64,000 nt of DNA from Kiritimatiellia bacterium (GTDB taxonomy: Bacteria; Verrucomicrobiota; Kiritimatiellia; RFP12; UBA1067): NCBI GenBank assembly GCA_017447805.1, contig JAFSMR010000046.1, forward strand, positions 26,965 through 90,964, given 5' to 3'. A program made the position numbers and the translations under genes. Shown piece by piece: positions 8,118-15,913 of this stretch. Position 1 is the stretch's first letter. Every line of letters starts with the position of its first letter. The notes under the pieces are model-generated. The model was not told the origin of the DNA, did not search any database, and was given only the letters and a program-made list of their open reading frames with translations.

Positions 8118-9031
8118 GTGGCACGAGGATGAAAACGCTTATGAATTTCTGCGAAACGCGCGGTATCGACATGCGTATAGATTTGGGTCGTGCCGATATC
8201 GCTATGGCCTAGCATCTCTTGTATAGCCCTGATATCGGCGCCTCTCTGCAACATGTGAGAAGCGTAAGAATGGCGTAAAACGTGCGGAGAAATGCGCTCT
8301 TGAGCGATTCCGGCGGCCGCCGCGCGCTCGCGGATGAGCTTAAACACCCCTTGGCGAGTGAACTTTCTGCCTAGCCTCGTGAGGAACATGTGGGCTTCAA
8401 GTTCCCTTCCGCGAGCCAAGAATGGATCTCTTCCAAGCCGAAGATATCTAGATATTGCGTGCCCGGCGCTTTCGCCTAGCGGCACTACGCGCTCCTTCGC
8501 GCCCTTGCCGAAGATTCTCACAAGCTCCCCATCGGCAATTATATCGCCGAGCTTCATTTCGCATAATTCGCTTACCCTAAGCCCGCATCCATACAAAATT
8601 TCGAGCATTGCCCTATCACGAAGATCCTGCGGCTTTTTACCGCTCACGAGGTCGATCATCCTAGATGCTTCCTCCTCGCTCAATACTTTTGGCAACGGCC
8701 TTTCGAGTTTGGGCGAGTCCATGAGTTCGGATGGGTCTTCCTTTATCTCTTTCATGCTCTTGAGATATCTAAGGAACATCTTGATTGCGCTTATGCGCCG
8801 CGCGCGGGTCGAAGAAGCCATCGAAGCGCCCTTTTCCTCTTCGATGAACGAAGCGATATCATCGCGATTGATTTCGCTAGCCTCATTCTTTCCCTTCGCG
8901 ATAAGCCACTTGGCAAAGCGCCGCAAATCCCGCGCGTATGCTTCACATGTATTGCGCGCCATAGATCGCTCGAATTCAAGCGCAAGAATAAAATCTTCGA
9001 TTTGCCTCTCAAGCTGAGTTTCAGCGCTCAT
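8114..9031 (-). CDS. xerD: Site-specific tyrosine recombinase, XerC/XerD type
   Basis: A 305-aa recombinase expected to resolve chromosome dimers at dif. Seen: N-terminal SAM-like core-binding domain (about 1-95); catalytic domain with Arg in YGCGLRVSELCEMKL, the HVLRHSYASHML box (HxxR), a second His in MLGHSDIGTTQIYTH and the nucleophilic Tyr in the same block. Both XerC and XerD would look like this; no partner is in the window. It follows the purine phosphorylase gene by 35 bases. Housekeeping type rather than phage integrase, judged from length and neighbours. Confidence 0.9.
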   Translation of the reverse strand: MSAETQLERQIEDFILALEFERSMARNTCEAYARDLRRFAKWLIAKGKNEASEINRDDIASFIEEEKGASMASSTRARRISAIKMFLRYLKSMKEIKEDPSELMDSPKLERPLPKVLSEEEASRMIDLVSGKKPQDLRDRAMLEILYGCGLRVSELCEMKLGDIIADGELVRIFGKGAKERVVPLGESAGHAISRYLRLGRDPFLARGRELEAHMFLTRLGRKFTRQGVFKLIRERAAAAGIAQERISPHVLRHSYASHMLQRGADIRAIQEMLGHSDIGTTQIYTHVDTARFAEIHKRFHPRAT

Positions 9032-9066
9032 ACGAAAACAAATTCTTTTCTATTTTCCTTTAAGCG

Positions 9067-9891
9067 CTATTTCAACACACGCAAAATGAAATCATCAATC
9101 AGCCCGGACATTAAAGACCTCGCCTGCTCGCCCGCAGCGACAACATCTTCATGCTTTAGCGGCTGACGCGAAATGCCCGCCGCCAAATTCGTTACTAAAG
9201 ATATGCCGGCGATTTGCATCCCGCACGCCTTCGCAAAAACTGCTTCAGGTACCGTTGACATGCCGACTACATCCGCGCCGAGAGTTTTGTATGCTTGAAC
9301 TTCCGCCGGCGTCTCGTAGCAAGGGCCCATTGCGTAAGCATATATGCCATCCATCGCGCGAATCTGACGCAAATTCGCAATCGAATGGAGCGTCTCGGAA
9401 AAATGCTTCGAATAGACTTGGCTCATATCCGGGAAGCGCTCGCCCCATTCAGGGTTATGTGGACCTACCAGCGGATTCATGCCGATTAAATTTATATGGT
9501 CGCGAATAATTACGAAATCGCCTGGCCTTAGGGCTGGATTGATTCCACCGGAAGCATTGGTCAAGACTACTTTATCTACGCCCATCCTGCGCAAAATTTC
9601 GATTGGAAGGATAGCTTGCTCCCAGCCTACGCCTTCATAAAAATGCCGCCGACCACACCAAGCCGCGATGCGTCTAGAGTTGCGCTCGTAAAGAATGAAT
9701 TCCCCCGTATGCCCTTCGATAGTAGCATCCCCTAGGCCTGGTATATCCCGATAGGGTATTCTTACAAGAATATTATCTGTAATTATCGCTTTGTTCCAGC
9801 CGCTGCCGAGTAGAAGGCCAAGAGCGACCTTGCCGTCAAAACATACATCCGGCAAATATCCCGCGGCTTTATCGAAGAAATTTTTATCCAT
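9067..9891 (-). CDS. Purine nucleoside phosphorylase
   Basis: Cleaves purine nucleosides with phosphate to base and (deoxy)ribose 1-phosphate in purine salvage. 274 aa from the ATG at 9891. Seen: GLLLGSGWNK, GHTGEF, the AWCGRRHFYEG block, and VLTNASGGINPALRPGDFV followed by DHINLIGMNPL, typical of the trimeric PNP family; MSTVPEAVFAKACGM near the end. The open frame extends upstream to 10143 inside pyrC, but a strong ribosome site (GAGGGGG) seven bases before 9891 and the domain start decide for 9891. It sits 25 bases after pyrC. The family also contains MTA phosphorylases, which cannot be excluded. Confidence 0.9.
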   Translation of the reverse strand: MDKNFFDKAAGYLPDVCFDGKVALGLLLGSGWNKAIITDNILVRIPYRDIPGLGDATIEGHTGEFILYERNSRRIAAWCGRRHFYEGVGWEQAILPIEILRRMGVDKVVLTNASGGINPALRPGDFVIIRDHINLIGMNPLVGPHNPEWGERFPDMSQVYSKHFSETLHSIANLRQIRAMDGIYAYAMGPCYETPAEVQAYKTLGADVVGMSTVPEAVFAKACGMQIAGISLVTNLAAGISRQPLKHEDVVAAGEQARSLMSGLIDDFILRVLK

Positions 9892-9916
9892 TGGTGCTAC
9901 CCCCTCATTCCATCTC

Positions 9917-11011
9917 CTATGATTGCGCAATAGGCCAGCAATCGAATTCCATCTCGCCGTAAGGACAATTCCGCGAAAGTGATTTGAACGAAGATAAATC
10001 CACCTTTTTCTTTTGTCCGATTGTGATTTTCGTATTGCGCGAAAATTTTTCGTGTCTTTCTGCCGCGGAGCGAGAAAGTATTTCGCGCGGCATTTTCCAC
10101 CAAAGCGCAGCCCAATCTTCGATTGACATTCCTTCTTCTTCAACCATTACTTTATATGTAATCGGTATTGCGCACTCCAGCCCTATTATTCCATTTGCAC
10201 TTTTGGCAAATCCGCAAGATTTCGTTTTGGCGGGATGTGGCGCGTGGTCGGTCGCGAACATGAGCAACCCTTCTTTTACCGCTTTGCGTAATTCTGCGCG
10301 GTCTTCCCTTGTGCCGAGCGGCGGCGCCATTTTGAAATTTGCGTCGTCAGCGGGAATTTCTTCGCAACATAGAAGAAGGTGATGTGGGGTAGCCTCGGCC
10401 GTAACTGGCAAACCTTCTTTGCGCGCTTCGTGCACGAGTTCCACCCCTTGCGCCGTTGAAATATGCTGTATATGAAGCCGGCATCCCGTATCGCGGCAAA
10501 TGGAAATATCTCGCCTTATCGCCGCGCACTCCGCTTCAGCAGGAATCGTCGGCAAAGAAAACCGCCGAGCTATTTCGCAATCGCGAATTACACCATTTGC
10601 GACAAGACGAGGATCCATCGCGTGCTCGCATATTGCGATATCCAGCTTTGCCGCGCGTTTCATCGCTTCGGCCATTACTTTATCATCTACGACATACGAT
10701 CCGTCATCGGTGAAAAATGATGCGCCAGCTTGAGCGAGAGACTCGAGATTCGCGACTTCCTTACCTTGGCGTCCTTTTGTTATGCAAGCCGATGGCAATA
10801 TGAGAACAGGGAGCGTTTCGTCTTCTATTTGCTCCCGAATCCACCCTTCGTTATCGCCGGCAGGCGTAGTATTCGGCATCGTTACGACCGATGCGAATCC
10901 TCCTGCCGCCGCCGCCGCGCTTCCAGTTGCACGAGTTTCCGCGTCGCTCATCCCGGGGTCGCGAAAATGCACATGTACGTCAATAAAGCCAGGAAATTCC
11001 TTCTCGATCAT
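9917..11011 (-). CDS. pyrC: Dihydroorotase
   Basis: Third step of pyrimidine synthesis, carbamoyl aspartate to dihydroorotate. 364 aa. Seen: metal-binding FIDVHVHFRDPG near the N terminus, VTMPNTTPAGDN, CEHAMDPRL, LHIQHIST, and MFATDHAPHPAKTK with the catalytic Asp. These are class I (amidohydrolase) features; the chain is about 60 aa shorter than typical class I enzymes but has all metal ligands visible. It begins 16 bases after the short DRTGG gene. Confidence 0.92.
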   Translation of the reverse strand: MIEKEFPGFIDVHVHFRDPGMSDAETRATGSAAAAAGGFASVVTMPNTTPAGDNEGWIREQIEDETLPVLILPSACITKGRQGKEVANLESLAQAGASFFTDDGSYVVDDKVMAEAMKRAAKLDIAICEHAMDPRLVANGVIRDCEIARRFSLPTIPAEAECAAIRRDISICRDTGCRLHIQHISTAQGVELVHEARKEGLPVTAEATPHHLLLCCEEIPADDANFKMAPPLGTREDRAELRKAVKEGLLMFATDHAPHPAKTKSCGFAKSANGIIGLECAIPITYKVMVEEEGMSIEDWAALWWKMPREILSRSAAERHEKFSRNTKITIGQKKKVDLSSFKSLSRNCPYGEMEFDCWPIAQS

Positions 11012-11027
11012 ACTAACTTAACCTTAC

Positions 11028-11366
11028 TTACTTTCTGGGACTCGGCGGCAAACTCGAAAGCGCAAGCGCTACTTCATATTGCGACATCGCCGTCGATATT
11101 ATCGCTACTTCCTCCCTCGCCGCGCCTTCTATCATATCGGGCGGAGCTGGCCGATTATGGCATAACACTACTACTTGGCATCCCACCAGCGTGCAGACGG
11201 CAATTGTATTCAAATGGTTTTGGATAGTAACAAGAACACATTCATCCCCGGCATGACCCATTACATCGGAAAGCAAATCGCCAACGTATACATTGGTTGC
11301 TTGCTCTTCGCCAGTTCCAGAAAGAATCTTGCCTTCGATTTTACCGGCTATTTCTTTTGTATTCAT
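11028..11366 (-). CDS. DRTGG-type domain protein, copy 2 (112 aa)
   Basis: A small soluble protein made of one domain: MNTKEIAGKIEGKILSG at the N terminus and a central VYVGDLLSDVMGHA, where the VGDLLSDVM motif is typical of DRTGG-like proteins. It aligns by eye along its length with the protein at 12443-12790 (KILNGKLIAG, VANDLMSDVL), so the two are paralogues flanking one regulator gene. DRTGG domains are thought to be ligand-binding and often accompany CBS domains. Its ATG overlaps the stop of the CBS-HATPase gene (ATGA). Confidence 0.75.
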   Translation of the reverse strand: MNTKEIAGKIEGKILSGTGEEQATNVYVGDLLSDVMGHAGDECVLVTIQNHLNTIAVCTLVGCQVVVLCHNRPAPPDMIEGAAREEVAIISTAMSQYEVALALSSLPPSPRK

Positions 11367-12397
11367 TGCGCTGCTCCTTCTGGCGCCGGCTGCTCGGCTT
11401 TAGGCAAATCGAAAATACATTGCACTATAGTGTATTTGCCGACTTCGCTCGCAATTTCGAATTTGTCCGATACACGCTTGGAATTGGATAGTCCCATCCC
11501 GGCGCCAAATCCCATTGAACGAATCCAATCGTTCGCTGTAGATGTTCCATCTTTGCAAGCCCATTCTACATCTTCGATTCCCGGGCCGCGGTCCTTTGCT
11601 GTTATGTGAATGCTGTTATCGGCTATCAACAAAACGAGAACTCCGCCATGCGAATGAATGCAGATATTGATTTCAAGTTCATACGCGGCGACTGCCACGC
11701 GCCTCATGATAGTGCGGTCGATTTTGCGCTCGCGCAATATTCCTTTTATCGCGTTTGCGGCATGACCTGCTCGCGATAGGTCGTTGTGGACGACTGCCCA
11801 TTCTTTTCTGAAGAAATTTTCTTTAGCTTCTTGTTCTGCCGCAGCCTGGGCTTTCGGCGAACTCTTGCGCTCGAGCTTTCTTATTTCCACCGAAAGCTCG
11901 TATAGTAGCGCTCTCATCACATCACGCTGCGATACTATACCCACTAGCTTGCGGTTGGAATCAAGGACCGGAAAGCGTCCGTATGTATAGTTATTGAAAT
12001 ATCTCAAGGCAAAAGCGAGCGGCATCCCGGCTTCAAGAACAACTAGATTCTTCGACATGTGGTCTTCGCAAGAATCCTCCATCCATCCGCCATCCAAGCC
12101 CTTGATAATATCGTTTACGGAAACAATCCCGTAAAGCCGCCCGCCTTCGCTTACAGGCAAGCCTGATATATGATTATCTCGCAAAATCGCCTGCGCATCA
12201 CGCAAAGTCGCGTTGCGAGGAATCGATATTACCTGACGCTTCATCACATCACGGACTTTGAAGCGCTGCAAAAGCTCCATTATGATTTCGCTGGAATCGC
12301 CCCCGAGCGCTTTCTCGTCGAGAGGCGTCTTGGCCATGATTTCATCATCATTCGTATGCTGCCCTTGCAATATCACAGGCGTATATTCACCACACAT
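11363..12397 (-). CDS. Tandem CBS domains fused to RsbW-like HATPase (344 aa)
   Basis: Residues about 40-165 hold two CBS motifs: RDVMKRQVISIPRNATLRDAQAILRDNHISGLPV and, after MSKNLVVLEAG, YGRFPVLDSNRKLVGIVSQRDVMRAL. After a charged linker, about residues 215-330 form a small GHKL ATPase like anti-sigma kinases: YELEINICIHSHGG (N-box position) and DRGPGIEDVEWACKDG, then GFGAGMGLSNSKRVSD. Inference: adenine-nucleotide sensing by CBS controls a serine-kinase or anti-sigma output. A ribosome site (AGAGGTGA) fits the ATG at 12397. Similar DRTGG/anti-sigma-ATPase groups are known beside FeFe-hydrogenase genes in anaerobes, but none is in this window. Confidence 0.8.
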   Translation of the reverse strand: MCGEYTPVILQGQHTNDDEIMAKTPLDEKALGGDSSEIIMELLQRFKVRDVMKRQVISIPRNATLRDAQAILRDNHISGLPVSEGGRLYGIVSVNDIIKGLDGGWMEDSCEDHMSKNLVVLEAGMPLAFALRYFNNYTYGRFPVLDSNRKLVGIVSQRDVMRALLYELSVEIRKLERKSSPKAQAAAEQEAKENFFRKEWAVVHNDLSRAGHAANAIKGILRERKIDRTIMRRVAVAAYELEINICIHSHGGVLVLLIADNSIHITAKDRGPGIEDVEWACKDGTSTANDWIRSMGFGAGMGLSNSKRVSDKFEIASEVGKYTIVQCIFDLPKAEQPAPEGAAQ

Positions 12398-12442
12398 AAA
12401 TTCACCTCTTTCTAAACAGCGCCAAGCGCCCCAATCGGCGCC

Positions 12443-12790
12443 TCACGCCTTCTCTTCAGCAAGAAACGCATCATGAAGTTTTACGCATGCATCGTATTTA
12501 GTAAGAGGACTCGAGACCAGCGGAATCGCCAAATCATTCGCGACCTGTATCATCGTCTGGGAAAGAGGTTTGGCATTATGAATTACAACACCCATAGCGC
12601 CAACGATATGAGCAGTCCTAATCGCCTGGTCGCTCGCCAGCGACGTAAGAAGAAGAATATCATCAGAATCATCGAGCAGCACGTCGCTCATCAAATCATT
12701 CGCGACAACCGCGCCAACTACGCGAGGGCTTGTCGCATCGCCCGCAATGAGCTTGCCATTTAGAATCTTTACTACATCTGCTATAGTCAT
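12443..12790 (-). CDS. DRTGG-type domain protein, copy 1 (115 aa)
   Basis: First gene of the cassette. The frame is open from 12841, but the ATG at 12790 (MTIADVVKILNGKLIAG) has an AAGGAG ribosome site 11 bases ahead and makes its N terminus align residue for residue with the paralogue at 11028-11366. Seen: VVANDLMSDVLLDDSDDILLLTSL, then GAMGVVIHNAKPLSQ. The alternative start at 12841 would give a nearly leaderless mRNA (4 to 5 bases). Probable ligand-binding adaptor for the CBS-HATPase regulator that follows after 45 bases. Confidence 0.75.
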   Translation of the reverse strand: MTIADVVKILNGKLIAGDATSPRVVGAVVANDLMSDVLLDDSDDILLLTSLASDQAIRTAHIVGAMGVVIHNAKPLSQTMIQVANDLAIPLVSSPLTKYDACVKLHDAFLAEEKA

Positions 12791-12852
12791 GACCGAATCA
12801 TCTCCTTCTTTTTGCGACCCCGGGTCGAGGCCTATTCTCATTTTCTGCGCTT

Positions 12853-12881
12853 ATTATAGCATTTCTTGCGCCAAATTGCAA
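12853..12881 (-). promoter_or_regulatory. Promoter of DRTGG/CBS-HATPase-pyrC operon
   Basis: Minus strand: -35 TTGCAA (12876-12881), 17-base spacer ending TGC, -10 TATAAT (12853-12858). Predicted start near 12846. Confidence 0.75.
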
Positions 12882-12900
12882 CAACGACTTGGAAATATCT

Positions 12901-12952
12901 AGTCGGTGACGCCAGAGAGGAAAATTGACAATTCCTCTCTCCAACTCCGACT
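12901..12952 (-). terminator. Two-level hairpin after recA-tatD
   Basis: Inner stem AGAGAGGAA (12914-12922) with TTCCTCTCT (12932-12940); outer stem AGTCGG (12901-12906) with CCGACT (12947-12952). It starts 12 bases after the tatD stop on the minus strand. There is no clean T-run behind it, so it may be a 3'-end stabiliser or a weak terminator protecting the promoter at 12853. Confidence 0.55.
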
Positions 12953-12963
12953 CTTTACTCCAA

Positions 12964-13632
12964 CTAATCACCTAAAAATCTTTGGGCGTTGGAATCGAGA
13001 ATCGAAATCAGTTTTTCTTCGTCAATATTTCTTATTCTTGCGAGGACTCTGGCAACTTCGATGACTTTTGGCGTTACTGCAGCGGTTTCGAGCGTTCTAT
13101 CTGATTCCACAAGAAGCATGTCGAGTGGAATTTTCGATGCAAGCTCGCGATAATTAACAGCGTGATCGTTAAGCAAGGCTGGCCCTATCGAGACAAAGCC
13201 ATTGAGCGCCTTGATATCTGGCAAAAGTCCGCCAGAGCGCGAAAAGCCGTGGAAAAGAAAGGCCGGAATCGCTTGAGCGTATCGCTTGGCCTCATTGACT
13301 ACTTCGCCCCAGCATTTCGCGCCGTGCAACACTACTGGCCGCTTCATCAACGCGGCGATTTGAAGTTGTGAAGAAAACACGACTCTAGAGCGAGCAGATA
13401 TTTCTTTCGACTTTAGCCTATCTAACCCTATCTCGCCGACCCCGGCCCCGGGATTTTCTTCGAGCATTTGACGAAGATGCTCTTCATCGTAGGAATCGAC
13501 ATACCAAGGATGGCAGCCGAAGAAGAGCGCTCTCGCCCCTTCCGGCGGCTTGAAATCCCCGTTATTCCAGTTTAAGGGACAAATAATCGCTTGGCTTGAA
13601 GAATCAGCGACGTGACAATGCGCGTCAATCAT
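12964..13632 (-). CDS. TatD-family metal-dependent hydrolase
   Basis: TIM-barrel amidohydrolase relative; family members are DNases or D-aminoacyl-type hydrolases. 222 aa, somewhat short against about 260. Seen: DAHCHVAD (HxH metal site), [36 protein letters not shown] and LLVESDRT near the C terminus, where the Asp would be catalytic. The ATG overlaps the recA stop by ATGA, so it is co-translated with recA. The pairing hints at DNA metabolism but does not prove it. Confidence 0.82.
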   Translation of the reverse strand: MIDAHCHVADSSSQAIICPLNWNNGDFKPPEGARALFFGCHPWYVDSYDEEHLRQMLEENPGAGVGEIGLDRLKSKEISARSRVVFSSQLQIAALMKRPVVLHGAKCWGEVVNEAKRYAQAIPAFLFHGFSRSGGLLPDIKALNGFVSIGPALLNDHAVNYRELASKIPLDMLLVESDRTLETAAVTPKVIEVARVLARIRNIDEEKLISILDSNAQRFLGD

Positions 13633-14657
13633 TTCTTTTTGGCGGCTTGCCCTACAGGCGTCTCTTTTACGAGCTCTACGATCTTCGCGGTTATTTCTGG
13701 ATTGGCCTTAAGGTATTCGGTCGTTGCGAGCGAACCTTGCGCAAGCTGAGTATCGCCAAAGCTAATCCAGCTTCCGCGTTTTTCGCAAATTCCGCGCTCG
13801 AGAGCCGCGTCGAGGACGCTGCCTTCCCAAGAAATTCCGCAAGTATAGAGAATATCAAATTCTGCTTCGGTGAAAGGCGGGGCAACCTTATTCTTGACTA
13901 CCTTTACCCTAGTCCTGTTGCCGACGACTTGGCCGGCGGTATTCTTGATCGCGCCGATTCTCTGCACTTGCAAGCGGCAGGATGTATAGAACTTCAGAGC
14001 CTTCCCGCCAGGCGTAGTTTCGGGATTGCCAAACATTACGCCGATTTTATCGCGAACTTGGTTCGTGAAAATCAAGAGAGTATTGGTATTTGCGATAATG
14101 CTTGTCAATTTTCTCATCGCCTGCGACATAAGACGCGCCTGGAGGCCGACATGAGAATCACCCATGGCGCCATCGATTTCCGCCTGCGGAGTAAGAGCGG
14201 CGACCGAGTCGACTACAATAACATCAAGCGCGCCTGATTTAACGAGTTCCTCGCAAATCGTCAAAGCTTCTTCGCCGGAATTCGGCTGCGAGACGATTAG
14301 GTTATCTAGATCTACGCCGATTTTCCTCGCATACTGGGGATCGAGGGCGTGCTCGGCGTCGATAAACGCGGCTACCCCGCCTGCCTTCTGGGCATTTGCT
14401 ACGACATGCAGCGCAAGAGTAGTCTTGCCCGAAGATTCATGCCCGTAGCATTCGACAATTCTGCCGCGCGGCAAACCGCCGACGCCCAACGCCAAATCGA
14501 GAGATAGCGCGCCTGTAGAAATTACAGGAATTTCCTTATGGATTTCATCGCCTAGGCGCATAATCGACATATCGCCGAAATTCTTTCTAATCTGCCCCAA
14601 CACCGCCTCAAGCGCGCTTGACGTGGTCTTCTTCGTAGATGCTGCTTCTTTAGCCAT
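13629..14657 (-). CDS. recA: Recombinase RecA
   Basis: Strand-exchange ATPase and SOS co-protease, 342 aa. Seen: [30 protein letters not shown], Walker [10 protein letters not shown] (about residues 72-80), [57 protein letters not shown]. The start MAKEAAS is preceded by a ribosome site (AAGGAAGAGT) and a 30-base leader from the promoter. No LexA box was recognised near the promoter. tatD follows with a 4-base overlap. Confidence 0.97.
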   Translation of the reverse strand: MAKEAASTKKTTSSALEAVLGQIRKNFGDMSIMRLGDEIHKEIPVISTGALSLDLALGVGGLPRGRIVECYGHESSGKTTLALHVVANAQKAGGVAAFIDAEHALDPQYARKIGVDLDNLIVSQPNSGEEALTICEELVKSGALDVIVVDSVAALTPQAEIDGAMGDSHVGLQARLMSQAMRKLTSIIANTNTLLIFTNQVRDKIGVMFGNPETTPGGKALKFYTSCRLQVQRIGAIKNTAGQVVGNRTRVKVVKNKVAPPFTEAEFDILYTCGISWEGSVLDAALERGICEKRGSWISFGDTQLAQGSLATTEYLKANPEITAKIVELVKETPVGQAAKKK

Positions 14658-14693
14658 ACTCTTCCTTATTCTTCTTTTGAAATTGTTGCTTAT

Positions 14694-14722
14694 ATTATAC
14701 CAAATTGCCGCGTGCGATTCAA
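14694..14722 (-). promoter_or_regulatory. Promoter of recA-tatD
   Basis: Minus strand: -35 TTGAAT (14717-14722), 17-base spacer ending TGG, -10 TATAAT (14694-14699). The start is predicted near 14687, giving a 30-base leader that contains a ribosome site. Confidence 0.82.
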
Positions 14723-14735
14723 CGGCCTTGACGAT

Positions 14736-15326
14736 TTATTTATCGGGATACTTCACCAGCGAATCGACATCATAGCCTTTTAGCGGACCGTTTTTCGCGC
14801 CGAACCCGAGCAATTCTACCGGGGAGAGAATCTTCATGACTTTTCCACCAAGCCTTTCGATTAGATGCGCGCAAGCAAGCGCCGTCCCGCCTGTCGCCAT
14901 CAAGTCATCGACGATAACGACATTATCGCCAGGTGAAATCGCGTCGACATGCATACTAACGGAAGCCGTGCCATATTCCAGCGAATAGCTTTCTGTCACT
15001 GTTTCGCGCGGCAGCTTGCCTGTTTTGCGGATTGGCACGAGCGCGCAGCCAAGTTTATAAGCAAGCGGCGCGCCGAAAATGAAGCCTCGCGATTCGGGCG
15101 CTGCGATCTTATCGACCTTTATTCCGTCCAATAGCTCGCAAAGTCCATCAATGGTCAGCTTGAAACCTTCCGCGCTATCTAATATGCCGGTGATATCGCG
15201 ATAGCGAACACCCTCTTTAGGGAAGCCCACGATAGTTTGGATAAATCTATCGATTCCTTTGGGATCGTATAGAGGGGAAGCTTCTTTTTCTGTAGTTTGC
15301 ATTGTAAAATTCCTAAATTTCATCAA
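14736..15326 (-). CDS. apt: Adenine phosphoribosyltransferase
   Basis: Makes AMP from adenine and PRPP in purine salvage. Seen: FPKEGVRYRDITGIL, APESRGFIFGAPLAY, and the PRPP loop NVVIVDDLMATGGTALA. From 15326 the protein is 196 aa with the ATG overlapping the tsaB stop (ATGA). A second ATG at 15302 (MQTTEKE) has an AGGA ribosome site and would give 188 aa, nearer the family norm; the true start is undecided. Last cistron of the obg operon; the recA promoter follows. Confidence 0.93.
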   Translation of the reverse strand: MMKFRNFTMQTTEKEASPLYDPKGIDRFIQTIVGFPKEGVRYRDITGILDSAEGFKLTIDGLCELLDGIKVDKIAAPESRGFIFGAPLAYKLGCALVPIRKTGKLPRETVTESYSLEYGTASVSMHVDAISPGDNVVIVDDLMATGGTALACAHLIERLGGKVMKILSPVELLGFGAKNGPLKGYDVDSLVKYPDK

Positions 15327-15913
15327 TCTCTAACTGCCGGATTTAGATAAATAGGGAGAGGTTCTTCTATGAGCAGCTCTTCATTCGCGCAAAATGCCCT
15401 AGCGAGTTTTTCTGCAGTAACAAGCCCAGAATCGAAATACTTCTCGCCAAACTTTTCCTTCAGCGCCTCGCCGATTCTCGCAGTATCGGGAGTCGCGATG
15501 CGAAAGAAACCGGGAATATGATTTTCGACTTCGGCGAATTCGACTTGAAAAACATCTTTCAAAAGCTTAAAGCCGTCGAATAGCGCAATCCAGCATTTGC
15601 CGCGGCGCGCGTCGCCAACAACGGCAACCTTTTCACCCTCGCTCGCAAAACTGGCAGCGCTCGTGATACCAAAAACTTCACATCCGCTCCCGATCGCATA
15701 TCCCTGCGCGAACGCTAGGGCACTGCGGATTCCGGCGAAGGACCCAGGGCCTGTGCCGACTACAATCCGGTCGATTTTTTCGGGGAACTTTAGTCCTCGC
15801 CCTTCGCTTTCTTCACGCCATATCCCAAGGCTTACCTCTTCTATCTTGCCCTCTTCCCCGAGGATTGCCGTTGACGTATTAGCTGTCGAGCGATCTATTA
15901 CAAGCGTTTTCAT
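15323..15913 (-). CDS. tsaB: tRNA t6A37 synthesis protein TsaB
   Basis: Partner of TsaD in threonylcarbamoyl adenosine synthesis on tRNA. 196 aa, within the range of the family. Seen: N-terminal VIDRSTANTSTAIL (ASKHA fold), GTGPGSFAGIRSALAFAQGYA, the signature block, and VVGDARRGKCWIALF. It is joined to the substrate-binding-protein gene upstream and to apt downstream by 4-base overlaps. Confidence 0.9.
   Translation of the reverse strand: MKTLVIDRSTANTSTAILGEEGKIEEVSLGIWREESEGRGLKFPEKIDRIVVGTGPGSFAGIRSALAFAQGYAIGSGCEVFGITSAASFASEGEKVAVVGDARRGKCWIALFDGFKLLKDVFQVEFAEVENHIPGFFRIATPDTARIGEALKEKFGEKYFDSGLVTAEKLARAFCANEELLIEEPLPIYLNPAVRD

Noticed and set aside
8114..9031. Recombinase gene as integrase of a mobile element
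   Set aside because: Length, motifs and housekeeping neighbours fit XerC/XerD; no att-like repeat or tRNA is near it.
9892..10143. Longer start for the purine nucleoside phosphorylase
   Set aside because: The extra 84 residues are inside pyrC and unlike the family; a strong ribosome site precedes 9891.
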